64,000 bases of DNA from Faecalibacterium prausnitzii (GCF_003324185.1 NZ_PXUP01000011.1:1-64000), one strand, 5' to 3'. Shown: positions 24,832-32,900, counted from the first letter of the stretch. Notes: a model not told the origin generated them from the letters alone. Translations and numbers: made by a program.

Positions 24832-25389
24832 GAAATATATTTTTGACGGTTCATCGAGAAACAGGAACGATACTTCCTATTTTCCTCAAAAATTGTGAAC
24901 TCTGAGTTCCTGTTCATTTCGTTCCGCATCGGTTACAATACAGCCATAGCTTCGGAAAGCGTTCAAAGCAGCCCTCAAGCTATCCCGCCCCTTGAAAATT
25001 GAACACGCATTCTTCAGTCACGTTCCTGTGATGATGAGCCACGTCCGTAACAAATGCGATGATCTCCCACTGAGGGAATGAGCGGTAGGTTGACGGTAAA
25101 TGGATGACAGCTTCTCCATAGCTATGATCCATCACAGAATAATGATACTTCTGCCTTCGGGCAGCTCGGTGAGAACCACGGAGAGGTGAGAACCCTATGG
25201 ATTCGGTACGCTGCCGGACGGCTGAAAGTTTTCCCACACGAAAACTGAGTTTTCGTTTTCCGGGGATGTCGGGGACAAATACGGAAAGGTATAGAACTAT
25301 AAATCACAGCAATTTGCTGTTTGAGATAGTAGGGTGGGCTGTGCGAGCAGTCCACTGTTACATATACGGATAGAAAGGAGAAATCCAAA
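24832..25389 (+). ncRNA. Long structured leader region upstream of the MazF-like gene
   Basis: 558 bp with no supported gene but many hairpins: AACAGGAAC (24860-24868) with GTTCCTGTT (24906-24914); GAACTctgAGTTC; ATGGAT/ATCCAT (near 25097 and 25127); CTGCCttcgGGCAG (about 25152-25165); and CGAAAACtgaGTTTTCG (25240-25256). It ends AAAGGAG before the TTG start at 25390. This is far longer than a normal 5' region and lies where a toxin gene's antitoxin would be expected. A regulatory or antitoxin-like RNA is possible; I cannot name an Rfam family. Confidence 0.4.
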
Positions 25390-26157
25390 TTGGCCACACG
25401 AGGTAAAAAAGAGAAAGAGTATCCGCCTATGCCCGCAAACTGGATGTACAAGCGCGGGGATGTCTACATGATGGACTTGAACCCTTACAGCGGTTCCGAG
25501 CAAGGCGGTGTCCGACCTGCCATCGTTGTCCAGAACGATGACGGTAATTTTTACTCCAATGTTCTTCTGGTCGTTCCGCTGACAACACAGATCAAAAAGC
25601 GAAATATGCCAACGCATTTTATTCTACACAATCGTTTTTTGAGTGCGCCATCTATGGCGATTTGCGAAAGCCCGCGCCCCGCAGATAAATCCAGAGTGTT
25701 AAGCTACCTTGGGCACCTGTCCAAATATGAAATGCGGCAAGTGTCAGTGTGTCTGCAATACAGCTTTGGGTTCATTGGATACAAGTCATTCCGAAAATAC
25801 CTTACGGCTCCTCCGCAGGAGGATGTTCTCGCCGCTGCAAAAGAGCTGCTCTCCCAGCAGTTTCAGAATCTTCGTGTGCTGAACAGTCAGCCCCCTGCTC
25901 TCGCCAAGCACACAAAAGGCGATCTACATAGCATTGAGCAGATATCGGAAAGGATGCTCTCCACCCCGACAGAATCTTCTGTTGAGTTCATGGTCGCAGA
26001 ACTGGATGATGCACTTCAATCGCTTATGTTCCGCTGGAATATCTGTTATGAACGGTATTCCAGTTTCCGCTTATCCGATAACGAAAAGAAAAAAATCGGT
26101 TTGATTATCCAATCAGGAATTGATTTTCTGCAAAAGAAGAAGGAGGTTCCTTTATGA
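25390..26157 (+). CDS. MazF/PemK-family toxin with long C-terminal extension
   Basis: A 255-residue protein starting at TTG 25390 (AAAGGAG upstream). Residues 18-130 match MazF ribonucleases: KRGDVYMMDLNPYSGSEQGG, VRPAIVVQNDDGNF and LLVVPLTTQIKKRNMPTHF, ending with the usual RVLSYLGHLSKYEM. Typical MazF has about 110-120 residues; here about 120 more follow, ending in a helical region. MazF enzymes cleave RNA at short sites and are normally held by a MazE-type antitoxin encoded just upstream, which is absent. The stop overlaps the ParB-like gene by 4 bp. Confidence 0.75.
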   Translation: MATRGKKEKEYPPMPANWMYKRGDVYMMDLNPYSGSEQGGVRPAIVVQNDDGNFYSNVLLVVPLTTQIKKRNMPTHFILHNRFLSAPSMAICESPRPADKSRVLSYLGHLSKYEMRQVSVCLQYSFGFIGYKSFRKYLTAPPQEDVLAAAKELLSQQFQNLRVLNSQPPALAKHTKGDLHSIEQISERMLSTPTESSVEFMVAELDDALQSLMFRWNICYERYSSFRLSDNEKKKIGLIIQSGIDFLQKKKEVPL

Positions 26158-26939
26158 TGAACGCAGTTGTAAAACCTTACCATGAGATGTGCCTGAACAG
26201 CAGCGAACTGATCGTGCCGCGCGACACTTATCAGCGTGCTCTTCACCCCGCTCGTGTTGCCCGCATCGCAAAAGAATTTGACGAGCGGGTTGCCAATGAG
26301 CCGAAGATCAGCTTCCGGGATGGTCACTACTATGTGATGGACGGACAGAACACCATCGCTGCACGGAAATTTCTGAACGGCGGCGAAGATTTGCAGATTC
26401 GCTGCAAGGTTTATTTTGGTATGACAGAACGAGAAGAAGCCCTCCTGTTTGCACAGCAGACAGGCATTTCGGAACGGCTGAGTGCAGGACAGAAGCTCCG
26501 TGCCCTGATTTTTGCAGGGGAGCCTGCTGCCGTTGCATTCCAGCAGGCCACCGAATTGGCTGGCGTTCATCTTTCTTTTGAAGAAGGCCGGGGCAAGCAG
26601 CGGATCAGCTGCATCGCAACCGCCTATCACGAATTCATCCGGCTTGGTCCTGAACTGTATATCGAATCCCTTGATGTTTTGCTGAATGCGTGGGACGGAG
26701 AACCTGATTCCATGAGTTCTGCAAATCTGCTCGGCATCTGCCGCTTTGTAGAACTGTACCACTCCGAATACAGTAAAAGCCGTCTGATTGCCAAACTGCG
26801 GCAGGTCGATGCATTCACGATTTTTCGCCTTGCACGAACCGCAGGCGTAAGCCTTCCCGGCAAGACGAAGTACCTTCAGCAGGTCTATACTATTTATAAT
26901 GGTGGCAGCCGCCGGGCTGCATTGCCGCTCAAGTTTTAA
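26154..26939 (+). CDS. ParB/DUF6551-like protein
   Basis: A 261-residue protein whose start overlaps the MazF gene (ATG at 26154 or 26157). The N-terminal half has a ParB/sulfiredoxin-like core: VPRDTYQRALHPARVARIAK, then HYYVMDGQNTIAARK with the conserved DGQxR-like turn and CKVYFGMTEREEALLFAQQT. ParB-fold proteins bind CTP or ATP and DNA, or act as nucleases. The C-terminal half is helical. Coupling to a toxin gene with no classical antitoxin makes it a candidate partner; that is inference. Confidence 0.6.
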   Translation: MMNAVVKPYHEMCLNSSELIVPRDTYQRALHPARVARIAKEFDERVANEPKISFRDGHYYVMDGQNTIAARKFLNGGEDLQIRCKVYFGMTEREEALLFAQQTGISERLSAGQKLRALIFAGEPAAVAFQQATELAGVHLSFEEGRGKQRISCIATAYHEFIRLGPELYIESLDVLLNAWDGEPDSMSSANLLGICRFVELYHSEYSKSRLIAKLRQVDAFTIFRLARTAGVSLPGKTKYLQQVYTIYNGGSRRAALPLKF

Positions 26940-26969
26940 CTTTAAGTATATTTAACGAGGTATTATCCA

Positions 26970-27215
26970 ATGATTATCCATGAAGAACCTTCGCCCAACT
27001 CGGTTTCCTCCCCTGTTTCCACAGCAAAGGACAGCCGCTGCTATACCGTAGAAGACCTGATGGAAATGCTGCTCCTGAGCCGTCCCACTGTCTACCGTCT
27101 ACTGAAGCAGAACGAATTCCGCTGGTTCAAGGTAAGCGGCGCTTACCGTATTTCCAAAGCCAGCTTTGAAGCATGGCTCAATGATGGCACTGTTGAACGC
27201 AATCCCGCTGTTTGA
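26970..27215 (+). CDS. Excisionase-like helix-turn-helix protein
   Basis: An 81-residue protein. CYTVEDLMEMLLLSRPTVYR, KQNEFRWFKVSGAYRI and SKASFEAWLN form the winged helix of the excisionase/MerR-like family, which bends DNA at attachment sites. It precedes the larger repeated protein and the integrase, so it is a candidate excision factor. A terminator-like hairpin follows. Confidence 0.7.
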   Translation: MIIHEEPSPNSVSSPVSTAKDSRCYTVEDLMEMLLLSRPTVYRLLKQNEFRWFKVSGAYRISKASFEAWLNDGTVERNPAV

Positions 27216-27248
27216 CATCCTCAACATTTCACGCGAAATCTGCTATTC

Positions 27249-27277
27249 TTTAGCCGGGATGAGAAATCCCGGCTAAA
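27249..27277 (+). terminator. Terminator-like hairpin
   Basis: TTTAGCCGGGAT pairs with ATCCCGGCTAAA, followed by CTTTTAC. It partly separates the small excisionase-like gene from the integrase operon. Confidence 0.65.
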
Positions 27278-27305
27278 CTTTTACATAGATAGAGAGGTGT
27301 CTTTC

Positions 27306-28196
27306 ATGGATGATATGCGGAATACTTCGGCTCCCTTATACGGAAAAGCTGAACCTGCCACTACCAAAACCACCATGTCGGTTCGTGAGATGCGGCAGCT
27401 TCTCGGCCTTGGCAAAACAGACAGCTATTGGCTGCTTCATAAGAATCTCTTTGAAGTCATTCTGATAAACGACAAAAGGCGTATCGTTATTTCCAGCTTT
27501 GAGAAATGGTATGCCAATCAGGTCAAATATCATAAGGTCAATGGTTCGCCACCGGGCGAGGAACTTTGCAGACGGTCCTATTCCGTTCCTGACGCCGCCG
27601 AGATATTGAAGGTGAAACCCGAAACGATCTATACACTCATCCGACAGGGCAAGTTGAAAACAGAAACGGCAGACTTCTGTATGAGAATTCCCAAAGAGGA
27701 CTTTGAGCGGTGGTACCGATCACAAAGTCGCTACCGCACAGCAGCCGACCGTGAGCGTGACCGGGAGATTGAAGCGCAAACCATCTCCATCCCGGAAATG
27801 GCAAAACTACTCGGTATCCCACGCAAGAATGTTTATGGGATTCTTGATTGCAAAAAATACCGAGATTGTTTCGTCATTGAGCGCGTGGCCGACAGGCCGC
27901 GCATTACCAAAAAAAGTTTTAAGGCATGGCTTAAAAGCCAATCTACATACCAACTTCAAAAACCGAAAAAAGAAACGCATGAGGAGCCGCCGCTAAAACT
28001 GCAATGTCCCAAGAATGGGAAATACTACAGTTTTCAGGAAATTCAGGCTTTTTACGGAATCAGCCGCCCAACACTTGACTCGTGGGTTCTCAAAGAAGGA
28101 ATTCCAACGATGAAGTTGGGAAGGGTAAAACGCATCCAAAAAGATGCTTTCGATGAAGTTCTGAAGTCCAAACGTAAAGTAGAGGAGGATGTATAA
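27306..28196 (+). CDS. Protein with repeated excisionase-type helix-turn-helix modules
   Basis: A 296-residue protein; ATG 27306 is used because the GTG at 27297 lies within the AGAGAGGTG ribosome binding site. Four similar modules can be read: TMSVREMRQLLGLGKTDSYW; SYSVPDAAEILKVKPETIYT; TISIPEMAKLLGIPRKNVYG; and YYSFQEIQAFYGISRPTLDS. Each is followed by an arginine-containing wing and an 'F..W' motif (SFEKWY, DFERWY, SFKAWL). Most excisionases have one such module. The stop overlaps the integrase start (TAATG). It may read several att arm sites at once or control the integrase. Confidence 0.7.
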   Translation: MDDMRNTSAPLYGKAEPATTKTTMSVREMRQLLGLGKTDSYWLLHKNLFEVILINDKRRIVISSFEKWYANQVKYHKVNGSPPGEELCRRSYSVPDAAEILKVKPETIYTLIRQGKLKTETADFCMRIPKEDFERWYRSQSRYRTAADRERDREIEAQTISIPEMAKLLGIPRKNVYGILDCKKYRDCFVIERVADRPRITKKSFKAWLKSQSTYQLQKPKKETHEEPPLKLQCPKNGKYYSFQEIQAFYGISRPTLDSWVLKEGIPTMKLGRVKRIQKDAFDEVLKSKRKVEEDV

Positions 28197-29587
28197 TGGC
28201 TAGCATTGTCAAACGCAATAACCGATACTGCGTTGTCTATACCTACAAACACACTAATGGAACACTAAAGCAGAAATGGGAAACCTTTACCGACCTTGCA
28301 GATGCCAAAAACCGTAAGAAAGAGGTCGAATACAAAGAATCCGTCGGTACCTTTGTGGCACCCCAGTGCCGAACTCTAAAAGACCTGCTTAAAGAATACG
28401 TCACCCTGTACGGAAGAACCAAATGGGCACTTTCAACCTATCAATCAAACACTGCACTGATTTCAAACTACATAGAACCGCTTATCGGCTCAATGAAGCT
28501 GCAAGATCTCACCACCCGCGTAATTGAGGGATATTATCAGCGGCTGCTTAAATACGAAGCCGTTGACCCTATGTGTGGAAAGCGTCAGCATCAATACGTT
28601 TCTCCCGGCACGGTTCGTTCGGTTCACAAAATTTTGAGAAGTGCCTTTGAGCAGGCTGTAAAGTGGGAACTTATGGAAAAGAATCCCTGTATTTATGCCA
28701 CCTTGCCCAAATACACTGCAAAGAAGCGTGATATCTGGACTGCCGAGACCCTGTTCCATGCCTTAGAAGTCTGTGATGATCCACGGCTCCGGCTTTGCAT
28801 CAACCTCTCCTTCTCTTGTTCCCTGCGCTTAGGGGAATTGCTCGGTCTGACATGGGATTGTGTGGATATCTCCCCCGAAAGCATTGAAGCCGGGCGAGCC
28901 TCCATTTACATAAATAAGGAATTGCAGCGTGTAGATATTGCTTCGCTGAACGCCTTGGAAAATAAAAATGTCATCACTCGTTTTCCCTCGCTGAGTTCCC
29001 GCTGCACCACGGTCCAGGTTCTGAAAAGCCCTAAAACAGACAGCAGTATCCGAACCATTTTTCTCCCCAAAACAGTTGCTGAAATGCTTGTCCACTATAA
29101 AGCCGAGCAGGACATGACAAAGGACGCACTGGGTGCAGAGTATGCAGACTATAATCTCGTGGTTGCCGGCCCGCTGGGAATGCCGACCGAACAATCCACC
29201 ATTAACGGTGCATTGAAGCAGCTGATTGAGGAAAACGATCTCCCAAAAGTGGTTTTCCACAGCTTCCGACACTCCAGCATTACATACAAGCTCAAACTGA
29301 ACGGCGGCGATATCAAAGCCGTGCAGGGCGATTCCGGTCATGCACAGGCTTCGATGGTCACCGAGCAGTACGCACACATTCTGGATGATGATCGGCGTTT
29401 GAACGCACAACGATTCGACGATTTCTTCTATCAGCATCATGGTGCAGAGCCTGAAGCCCTCCCTCGCGCAGAGCAATCCACTCCCAAAGCCAGTCCAGTC
29501 GATACAGATGCGGCAGCAGCTCTTGCTAAACTGCTGGCTGACCCCTCTATGGCTACACTCATTAAAAATCTTGCAAAGAACCTATAA
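28196..29587 (+). CDS. int: Tyrosine site-specific integrase
   Basis: A 463-residue tyrosine recombinase. The N-terminal arm-binding domain (YCVVYTYKHTNGTLKQKWET) is followed by the core-binding SAM-like domain (TLKDLLKEYVTLYGRTKWAL) and the catalytic domain with Arg in LRLGELLGLTWD, HxxR in VFHSFRHSSITY, His in GDSGHAQ and the nucleophile Tyr in TEQYAHILDDD. It would integrate and excise the element. It lies near the tRNA-Arg fragment at 30501-30545, its probable target, and is coupled to the multi-HTH gene. A long Ala/Pro-rich C-terminal tail follows the catalytic domain. Confidence 0.9.
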   Translation: MASIVKRNNRYCVVYTYKHTNGTLKQKWETFTDLADAKNRKKEVEYKESVGTFVAPQCRTLKDLLKEYVTLYGRTKWALSTYQSNTALISNYIEPLIGSMKLQDLTTRVIEGYYQRLLKYEAVDPMCGKRQHQYVSPGTVRSVHKILRSAFEQAVKWELMEKNPCIYATLPKYTAKKRDIWTAETLFHALEVCDDPRLRLCINLSFSCSLRLGELLGLTWDCVDISPESIEAGRASIYINKELQRVDIASLNALENKNVITRFPSLSSRCTTVQVLKSPKTDSSIRTIFLPKTVAEMLVHYKAEQDMTKDALGAEYADYNLVVAGPLGMPTEQSTINGALKQLIEENDLPKVVFHSFRHSSITYKLKLNGGDIKAVQGDSGHAQASMVTEQYAHILDDDRRLNAQRFDDFFYQHHGAEPEALPRAEQSTPKASPVDTDAAAALAKLLADPSMATLIKNLAKNL

Positions 29588-29603
29588 GCCTCTATACATA
29601 AAC

Positions 29604-29637
29604 AGCGGCAGTTTTCCGTATATGGAAAACTGCCGCT
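29604..29637. terminator. Bidirectional terminator
   Basis: AGCGGCAGTTTTCC pairs with GGAAAACTGCCGCT between the convergent integrase and AbrB-like genes. Confidence 0.8.
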
Positions 29638-29644
29638 ATCTGTT

Positions 29645-30049
29645 TTAGGATGATCCCGTTTCTTTGTGTTTTTTCGCCTTAGCTTCCTCTATGTCCATCT
29701 TCAGCTGATGTGTAAGCTGTTTTACATAATCGAGTGAAACTTCATAGCCTTCTGCGATTTTTTCTGCCGGCATCCCATCAAGGATACGGGAGATCACAAT
29801 GTTCTGAGTGGCTTGTTTTCTCGACTCTGCAATCATTTCCTCAATAGAGGGGCAATGTTTATTATGCATCCAATTCAAGTAATCCAAGCGTTCAGCTTCT
29901 ATCCGCGATAGAAGCCTGACTGCATAGAAATTGTCATCTACCTCGAAGCGAACTTCCTCTCCGGGTTTGACTTCAAGTTTTTCCAGAACCGCATCTGGGA
30001 GTTTTACAGTTCCATCTTCACCGACTACAATATTAAATTTCTTTTCCAT
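29645..30049 (-). CDS. AbrB/MazE/SpoVT-type DNA-binding protein with C-terminal extension
   Basis: A 134-residue protein. Residues 1-50 are a swapped-hairpin AbrB domain (FNIVVGEDGTVKLPDAVLEK, KPGEEVRFEV). The C-terminal 80 residues are helical (EEMIAESRKQATQNIVISRI, YEVSLDYVKQLTHQL) and helix-turn-helix-like. MazE antitoxins share the N-terminal fold, so this could be the distant antitoxin for the MazF-like protein 4 kb away, or a regulator of the attachment region. It is the last gene before the tRNA fragment. Confidence 0.65.
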   Translation of the reverse strand: MEKKFNIVVGEDGTVKLPDAVLEKLEVKPGEEVRFEVDDNFYAVRLLSRIEAERLDYLNWMHNKHCPSIEEMIAESRKQATQNIVISRILDGMPAEKIAEGYEVSLDYVKQLTHQLKMDIEEAKAKKHKETGSS

Positions 30050-30500
30050 CGCACACTCCTAAAATCACGCAAAGTTCCTTGCATCCAGTGCCTTTACTCC
30101 CGTAAGAATACCATAAGCCCCTTCCTTTTACAAGACAATGCGCATTTCCATTCGCACTGTTACATAGACCAGAGTTTTCTCGCAGAAAGCTCTGGTCTTT
30201 TTCTATTGAAAACATTTGTCCATCACACCAGCTACGGCTGTATGGTCTGGTTTACGAATGCTAAACAAGCAAATATCCGTAGGGAAACGTACACTTCCCA
30301 GCTAATGAAAGGTGGGCATTTTACAATGAACCTTCCACTTTTCATTAGCTCTGCTAATTTTCTGCTAATGAAAAGCCTTTTACTCGTTTTATTTCGGGGT
30401 TTGTGTTCTTTACTCAGATTGACAGCGCAACAAAAAATCAATTGATAAAACGTTACTTGTTTTACCTACTTTTGCCTAGGATTTATGGCTTCAGCCCCTA
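30050..30500. other. Element end region: terminator and repeated GCTAATGAAA motifs
   Basis: No gene. A strong terminator lies at 30166-30203 (AGACCAGAG/CTCTGGTCT then T residues). GCTAATGAAAGGTGG (30301-30315) is nearly the inverse of CCACTTTTCATTAGC (30335-30349), and GCTAATGAAAAGCC recurs at 30363-30376; TCTGCTAAT is also repeated. Clustered direct and inverted copies between integrase and attachment site suggest integrase or excisionase arm sites. Confidence 0.5.
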
Positions 30501-30545
30501 CTCCTAAGCGGAAGGCCGTGTGTTCGAATCACATCGGGGACGCCA
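30501..30545 (+). tRNA. 3' fragment of tRNA-Arg(CCU), probable attachment site
   Basis: The sequence reads as anticodon loop CTCCTAA, a T arm with GTGTG-TTCGAAT-CACAT, 3' acceptor strand CGGGGAC, discriminator G and CCA (30543-30545). The 5' half (acceptor, D arm, 5' anticodon stem) is missing: upstream bases do not pair with it. This is the expected product of an element recombining in the anticodon region of a tRNA gene. A normal terminator follows directly, so this is the native gene's 3' end. No intact copy is in the window. Confidence 0.7.
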
Positions 30546-30554
30546 GCGCAAAAT

Positions 30555-30595
30555 CAAGCCCGGAAGGTTTACGAACCCTCCGGGCTTGGTTTTTG
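30555..30595 (+). terminator. Terminator of the tRNA-Arg gene
   Basis: CAAGCCCGGA pairs with TCCGGGCTTG, followed by GTTTTTG. Confidence 0.75.
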
Positions 30596-30625
30596 CTTTT
30601 CTATGGAAGATAGCCGCTACAACGT

Positions 30626-31540
30626 TCACACCAGCCTTGCCCCGGCGTGGGGCAGGCTTTCTGCGCCAAGGCTTTGCAGCTTTTGGGGCAGGGCGGCAAG
30701 GTCGCCGCCGGTATAATACCAGCCCGCAGCCAGTGCTGCCAGTGCCAGCAGCAAAAGCACCACCAGTGCCTTGCCCAGCCTGCGGCGCTTCGGGCGCGGC
30801 GATGCAGACTGTTCCGCCGTGAGGGAGGCAGGGGTCAGGGCTGCATCCGGCACGGCTCTGCCATAGGGCTGCCAGTTTGTGCCCCCAGCCTGCGGCAGAC
30901 CACAGGCGGCACGGCGCAGCATATCCAGCAGCCATAGCCCGGGGTTCTCGTCCGACGCAAGGCACCGCAGCCAGCAGCCCTTTTTACCGCCCACCAGCAG
31001 CAGACGGCTTTGGGGCAGTTCCACACAGCCCACCGTCAGCGCGGCACCGGTCAGCTTCTGCATGACCTGCACCCGCGCCAGTGTGCGGGCAGGCTCTGCC
31101 TGCGGTGCCTTGCGCAGCTTGCGGCTGAGCCGGGCGGTGAGCGCGGTATTGGCGTAGCTCATAGCGCCAAAATCGAATACCTTTTCCGCGCCGGGAAGGT
31201 TTTCCAGCCGGGTCTCCAGCAGCGCCCCGGCGGCGGTATCACTGCACACCAGCAGCTTGCGGTGCTGTTCCAGCGCCTGCACTGCGGCAGCGGCAAGGGT
31301 CTGCTCCCCTTCCCCGTACAGTGCCAGGGCAAGGCTTGTCCGCAACTGCTGTACCGCCCGGTGCAGCTGCTGCGGGGTGCTGCTTTGCAGCGCCACCAGT
31401 GTTTCCGCACCCCGGCTGCGGCAGTGCACCGTGCCCTGCCAAGTGTCCGGCAGGGCTTCCACAGCCTTTTGCACGGTCTGCTCCGGTGCACCGAACAGCC
31501 GCAGCACGCAGCCTGCCGGGCGCTCTTCCTTATTTGTCAT
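30626..31540 (-). CDS. Degenerate CinA paralogue with C-terminal membrane anchor
   Basis: A 304-residue protein encoded 33 bp after cinA. It can be aligned by eye with the middle and C-terminal parts of that CinA: LRLFGAPEQTVQKAVEAL with LRVLGGESNLEYRVRALL; then SDTAAGALLETRLENLPGAE with the deamidase ESCTGGMIAQRLTSVSGASE region. The catalytic SCTGG becomes DTAAG, so nicotinamide-nucleotide deamidase activity is unlikely. A GKALVVLLLLALAALAAGWY membrane helix near residue 255 and a short outside tail follow a basic stretch (PRPKRRRL). The N-terminal molybdopterin-binding-like domain is missing. A pseudoenzyme or regulatory role is inferred. Confidence 0.6.
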   Translation of the reverse strand: MTNKEERPAGCVLRLFGAPEQTVQKAVEALPDTWQGTVHCRSRGAETLVALQSSTPQQLHRAVQQLRTSLALALYGEGEQTLAAAAVQALEQHRKLLVCSDTAAGALLETRLENLPGAEKVFDFGAMSYANTALTARLSRKLRKAPQAEPARTLARVQVMQKLTGAALTVGCVELPQSRLLLVGGKKGCWLRCLASDENPGLWLLDMLRRAACGLPQAGGTNWQPYGRAVPDAALTPASLTAEQSASPRPKRRRLGKALVVLLLLALAALAAGWYYTGGDLAALPQKLQSLGAESLPHAGARLV

Positions 31541-31573
31541 GACGCATCCCCCCTGCGGCCGCAGGGGCCGCCC

Positions 31574-32893
31574 TTACTCTGCCCGCAGGGTCTCGTCCAA
31601 GGCGGTCAGGGCGGCGGGGTCATGCTGTGCGCTTTCGGCCAGCACCTGCGTACCGGCAGGGGTCTTGCCCTGTGCCAGCCGCAGCGCCATTTCCAGCGCA
31701 GTCTGTGCGGCGCGGGCGCGGATGAGCGCACGGTCCGGGCGGGAGACGAACAACTTCTTCACATACGCCTTATCTCCCCGGGCAGCGCCCAGATACACCG
31801 TGCCCACAGGCCGGACGGCATCGCCGCCGCCGGGGCCTGCCAGACCGGTAACGCTGACCGCGATATCTGCACCGGCGGCCTTTGCCGCGCCCAGCGCCAT
31901 CTGCGCCGCCACGGGAGCCGACACCACATTATATTGCGCAATGACCGCCGGGTCCACCCCGACAAGCTTCGCCTTGGCCTGCTCCCAGTAGGTCACAAAG
32001 CCGTAGCCGAACACCTCGCTTGCGCCGGACACACTGGTCAGGCGCTGGGCGATCATGCCGCCGGTGCAGCTTTCGGCGGTGGCAATGGTCAGGCCGTTGG
32101 CCTGCAGCGTATGCACCACCGTCTCTTCCAACCCGGCGACATCCTCATCATACACCGCATCGCCCAGCAGATCATAGAACTTTTTGGCGTAGGCGCGGCA
32201 CATGGTCTGCGCCTCGGCGTCATTCTGCGCCCGGGCGGTGATGCGGATCTCGCATTCGCCGGTCTTGCAGTAGATGGCGGCGGTGGGGTTCGGGTTTTCC
32301 AGCAGCGCACGCACCCGGTACTCCAGATTGCTCTCGCCGCCCAGCACCCGCAGCGTCAGGCTGTGCAGGGCGCAGCTCTGCCGCGCCAGCAGCAGTGGGC
32401 GTACGCTTTCCTCCCACATGGCCTTCATCTCATGGGGCACGCCGGGCATCAGCACGGCACAGCGGCCGTCCTGCTCGAACCATGCGCCCGGCGCGGTGCC
32501 GTGGTGGTTGACCACCTTATGCCCGTGCACCGGCACCATGGCCTGCTTGCGGTTGTTGGGGGTGGTCTCGCGCCCGGTGCGGGTAAAGAAGTCCACGATC
32601 TTCTGCCACTCCTCCGGGTCAAAGGTAAGGGTATCGCCAAAGCAGGCGGCCACCGTCTCCTTGGTCAGGTCGTCTGCCGTGGGGCCCAGCCCGCCGGTGA
32701 ACACCAGCAGGTCGCACCGCTGCTTTGCCTCGTTGACAAAATCCGCCAGACGGTCCTGGTTATCGCCGATGGTGCTCTGCCGCCGGACGGTGATGCCCAG
32801 CGCGGCCAGCTCCCGGCTAAGGTACTGGGCATTGGTGTTAAGAATGTTGCCGAGCAGCAGCTCGGTACCCACACTGATGATCTCTGCTGTCAT
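31574..32893 (-). CDS. cinA: CinA: ADP-ribose pyrophosphatase-like/NMN deamidase
   Basis: A 439-residue protein. The N-terminal MoCF-type domain (EIISVGTELLLGNILNTNAQ, FTGGLGPTADDLTKE) in this family hydrolyses ADP-ribose; the C-terminal PncC domain has the deamidase motif ATAESCTGGMIAQRL with catalytic Ser and SVTGLAGPGGG, recycling nicotinamide mononucleotide. Linked to competence and NAD salvage in other bacteria. ATG 32891-32893 is used; an in-frame TTG two codons earlier sits only 5 bp from GAGGG. It follows thiI by a few bases, in one operon with cysteine desulfurase. Confidence 0.9.
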   Translation of the reverse strand: MTAEIISVGTELLLGNILNTNAQYLSRELAALGITVRRQSTIGDNQDRLADFVNEAKQRCDLLVFTGGLGPTADDLTKETVAACFGDTLTFDPEEWQKIVDFFTRTGRETTPNNRKQAMVPVHGHKVVNHHGTAPGAWFEQDGRCAVLMPGVPHEMKAMWEESVRPLLLARQSCALHSLTLRVLGGESNLEYRVRALLENPNPTAAIYCKTGECEIRITARAQNDAEAQTMCRAYAKKFYDLLGDAVYDEDVAGLEETVVHTLQANGLTIATAESCTGGMIAQRLTSVSGASEVFGYGFVTYWEQAKAKLVGVDPAVIAQYNVVSAPVAAQMALGAAKAAGADIAVSVTGLAGPGGGDAVRPVGTVYLGAARGDKAYVKKLFVSRPDRALIRARAAQTALEMALRLAQGKTPAGTQVLAESAQHDPAALTALDETLRAE

Positions 32894-32900
32894 GGACAAA

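Noticed and set aside
25390-26157. Reading the MazF-like gene as part of a classical MazEF pair with the AbrB-type gene at 29645
   Set aside because: The two are 3.5 kb apart on opposite strands with the integrase between, so pairing is speculative and not annotated as such.
32894-32899. TTG start for cinA two codons upstream of the ATG
   Set aside because: It sits only about 5 bases from GAGGG and the ATG gives the usual N-terminus; kept as an alternative only.
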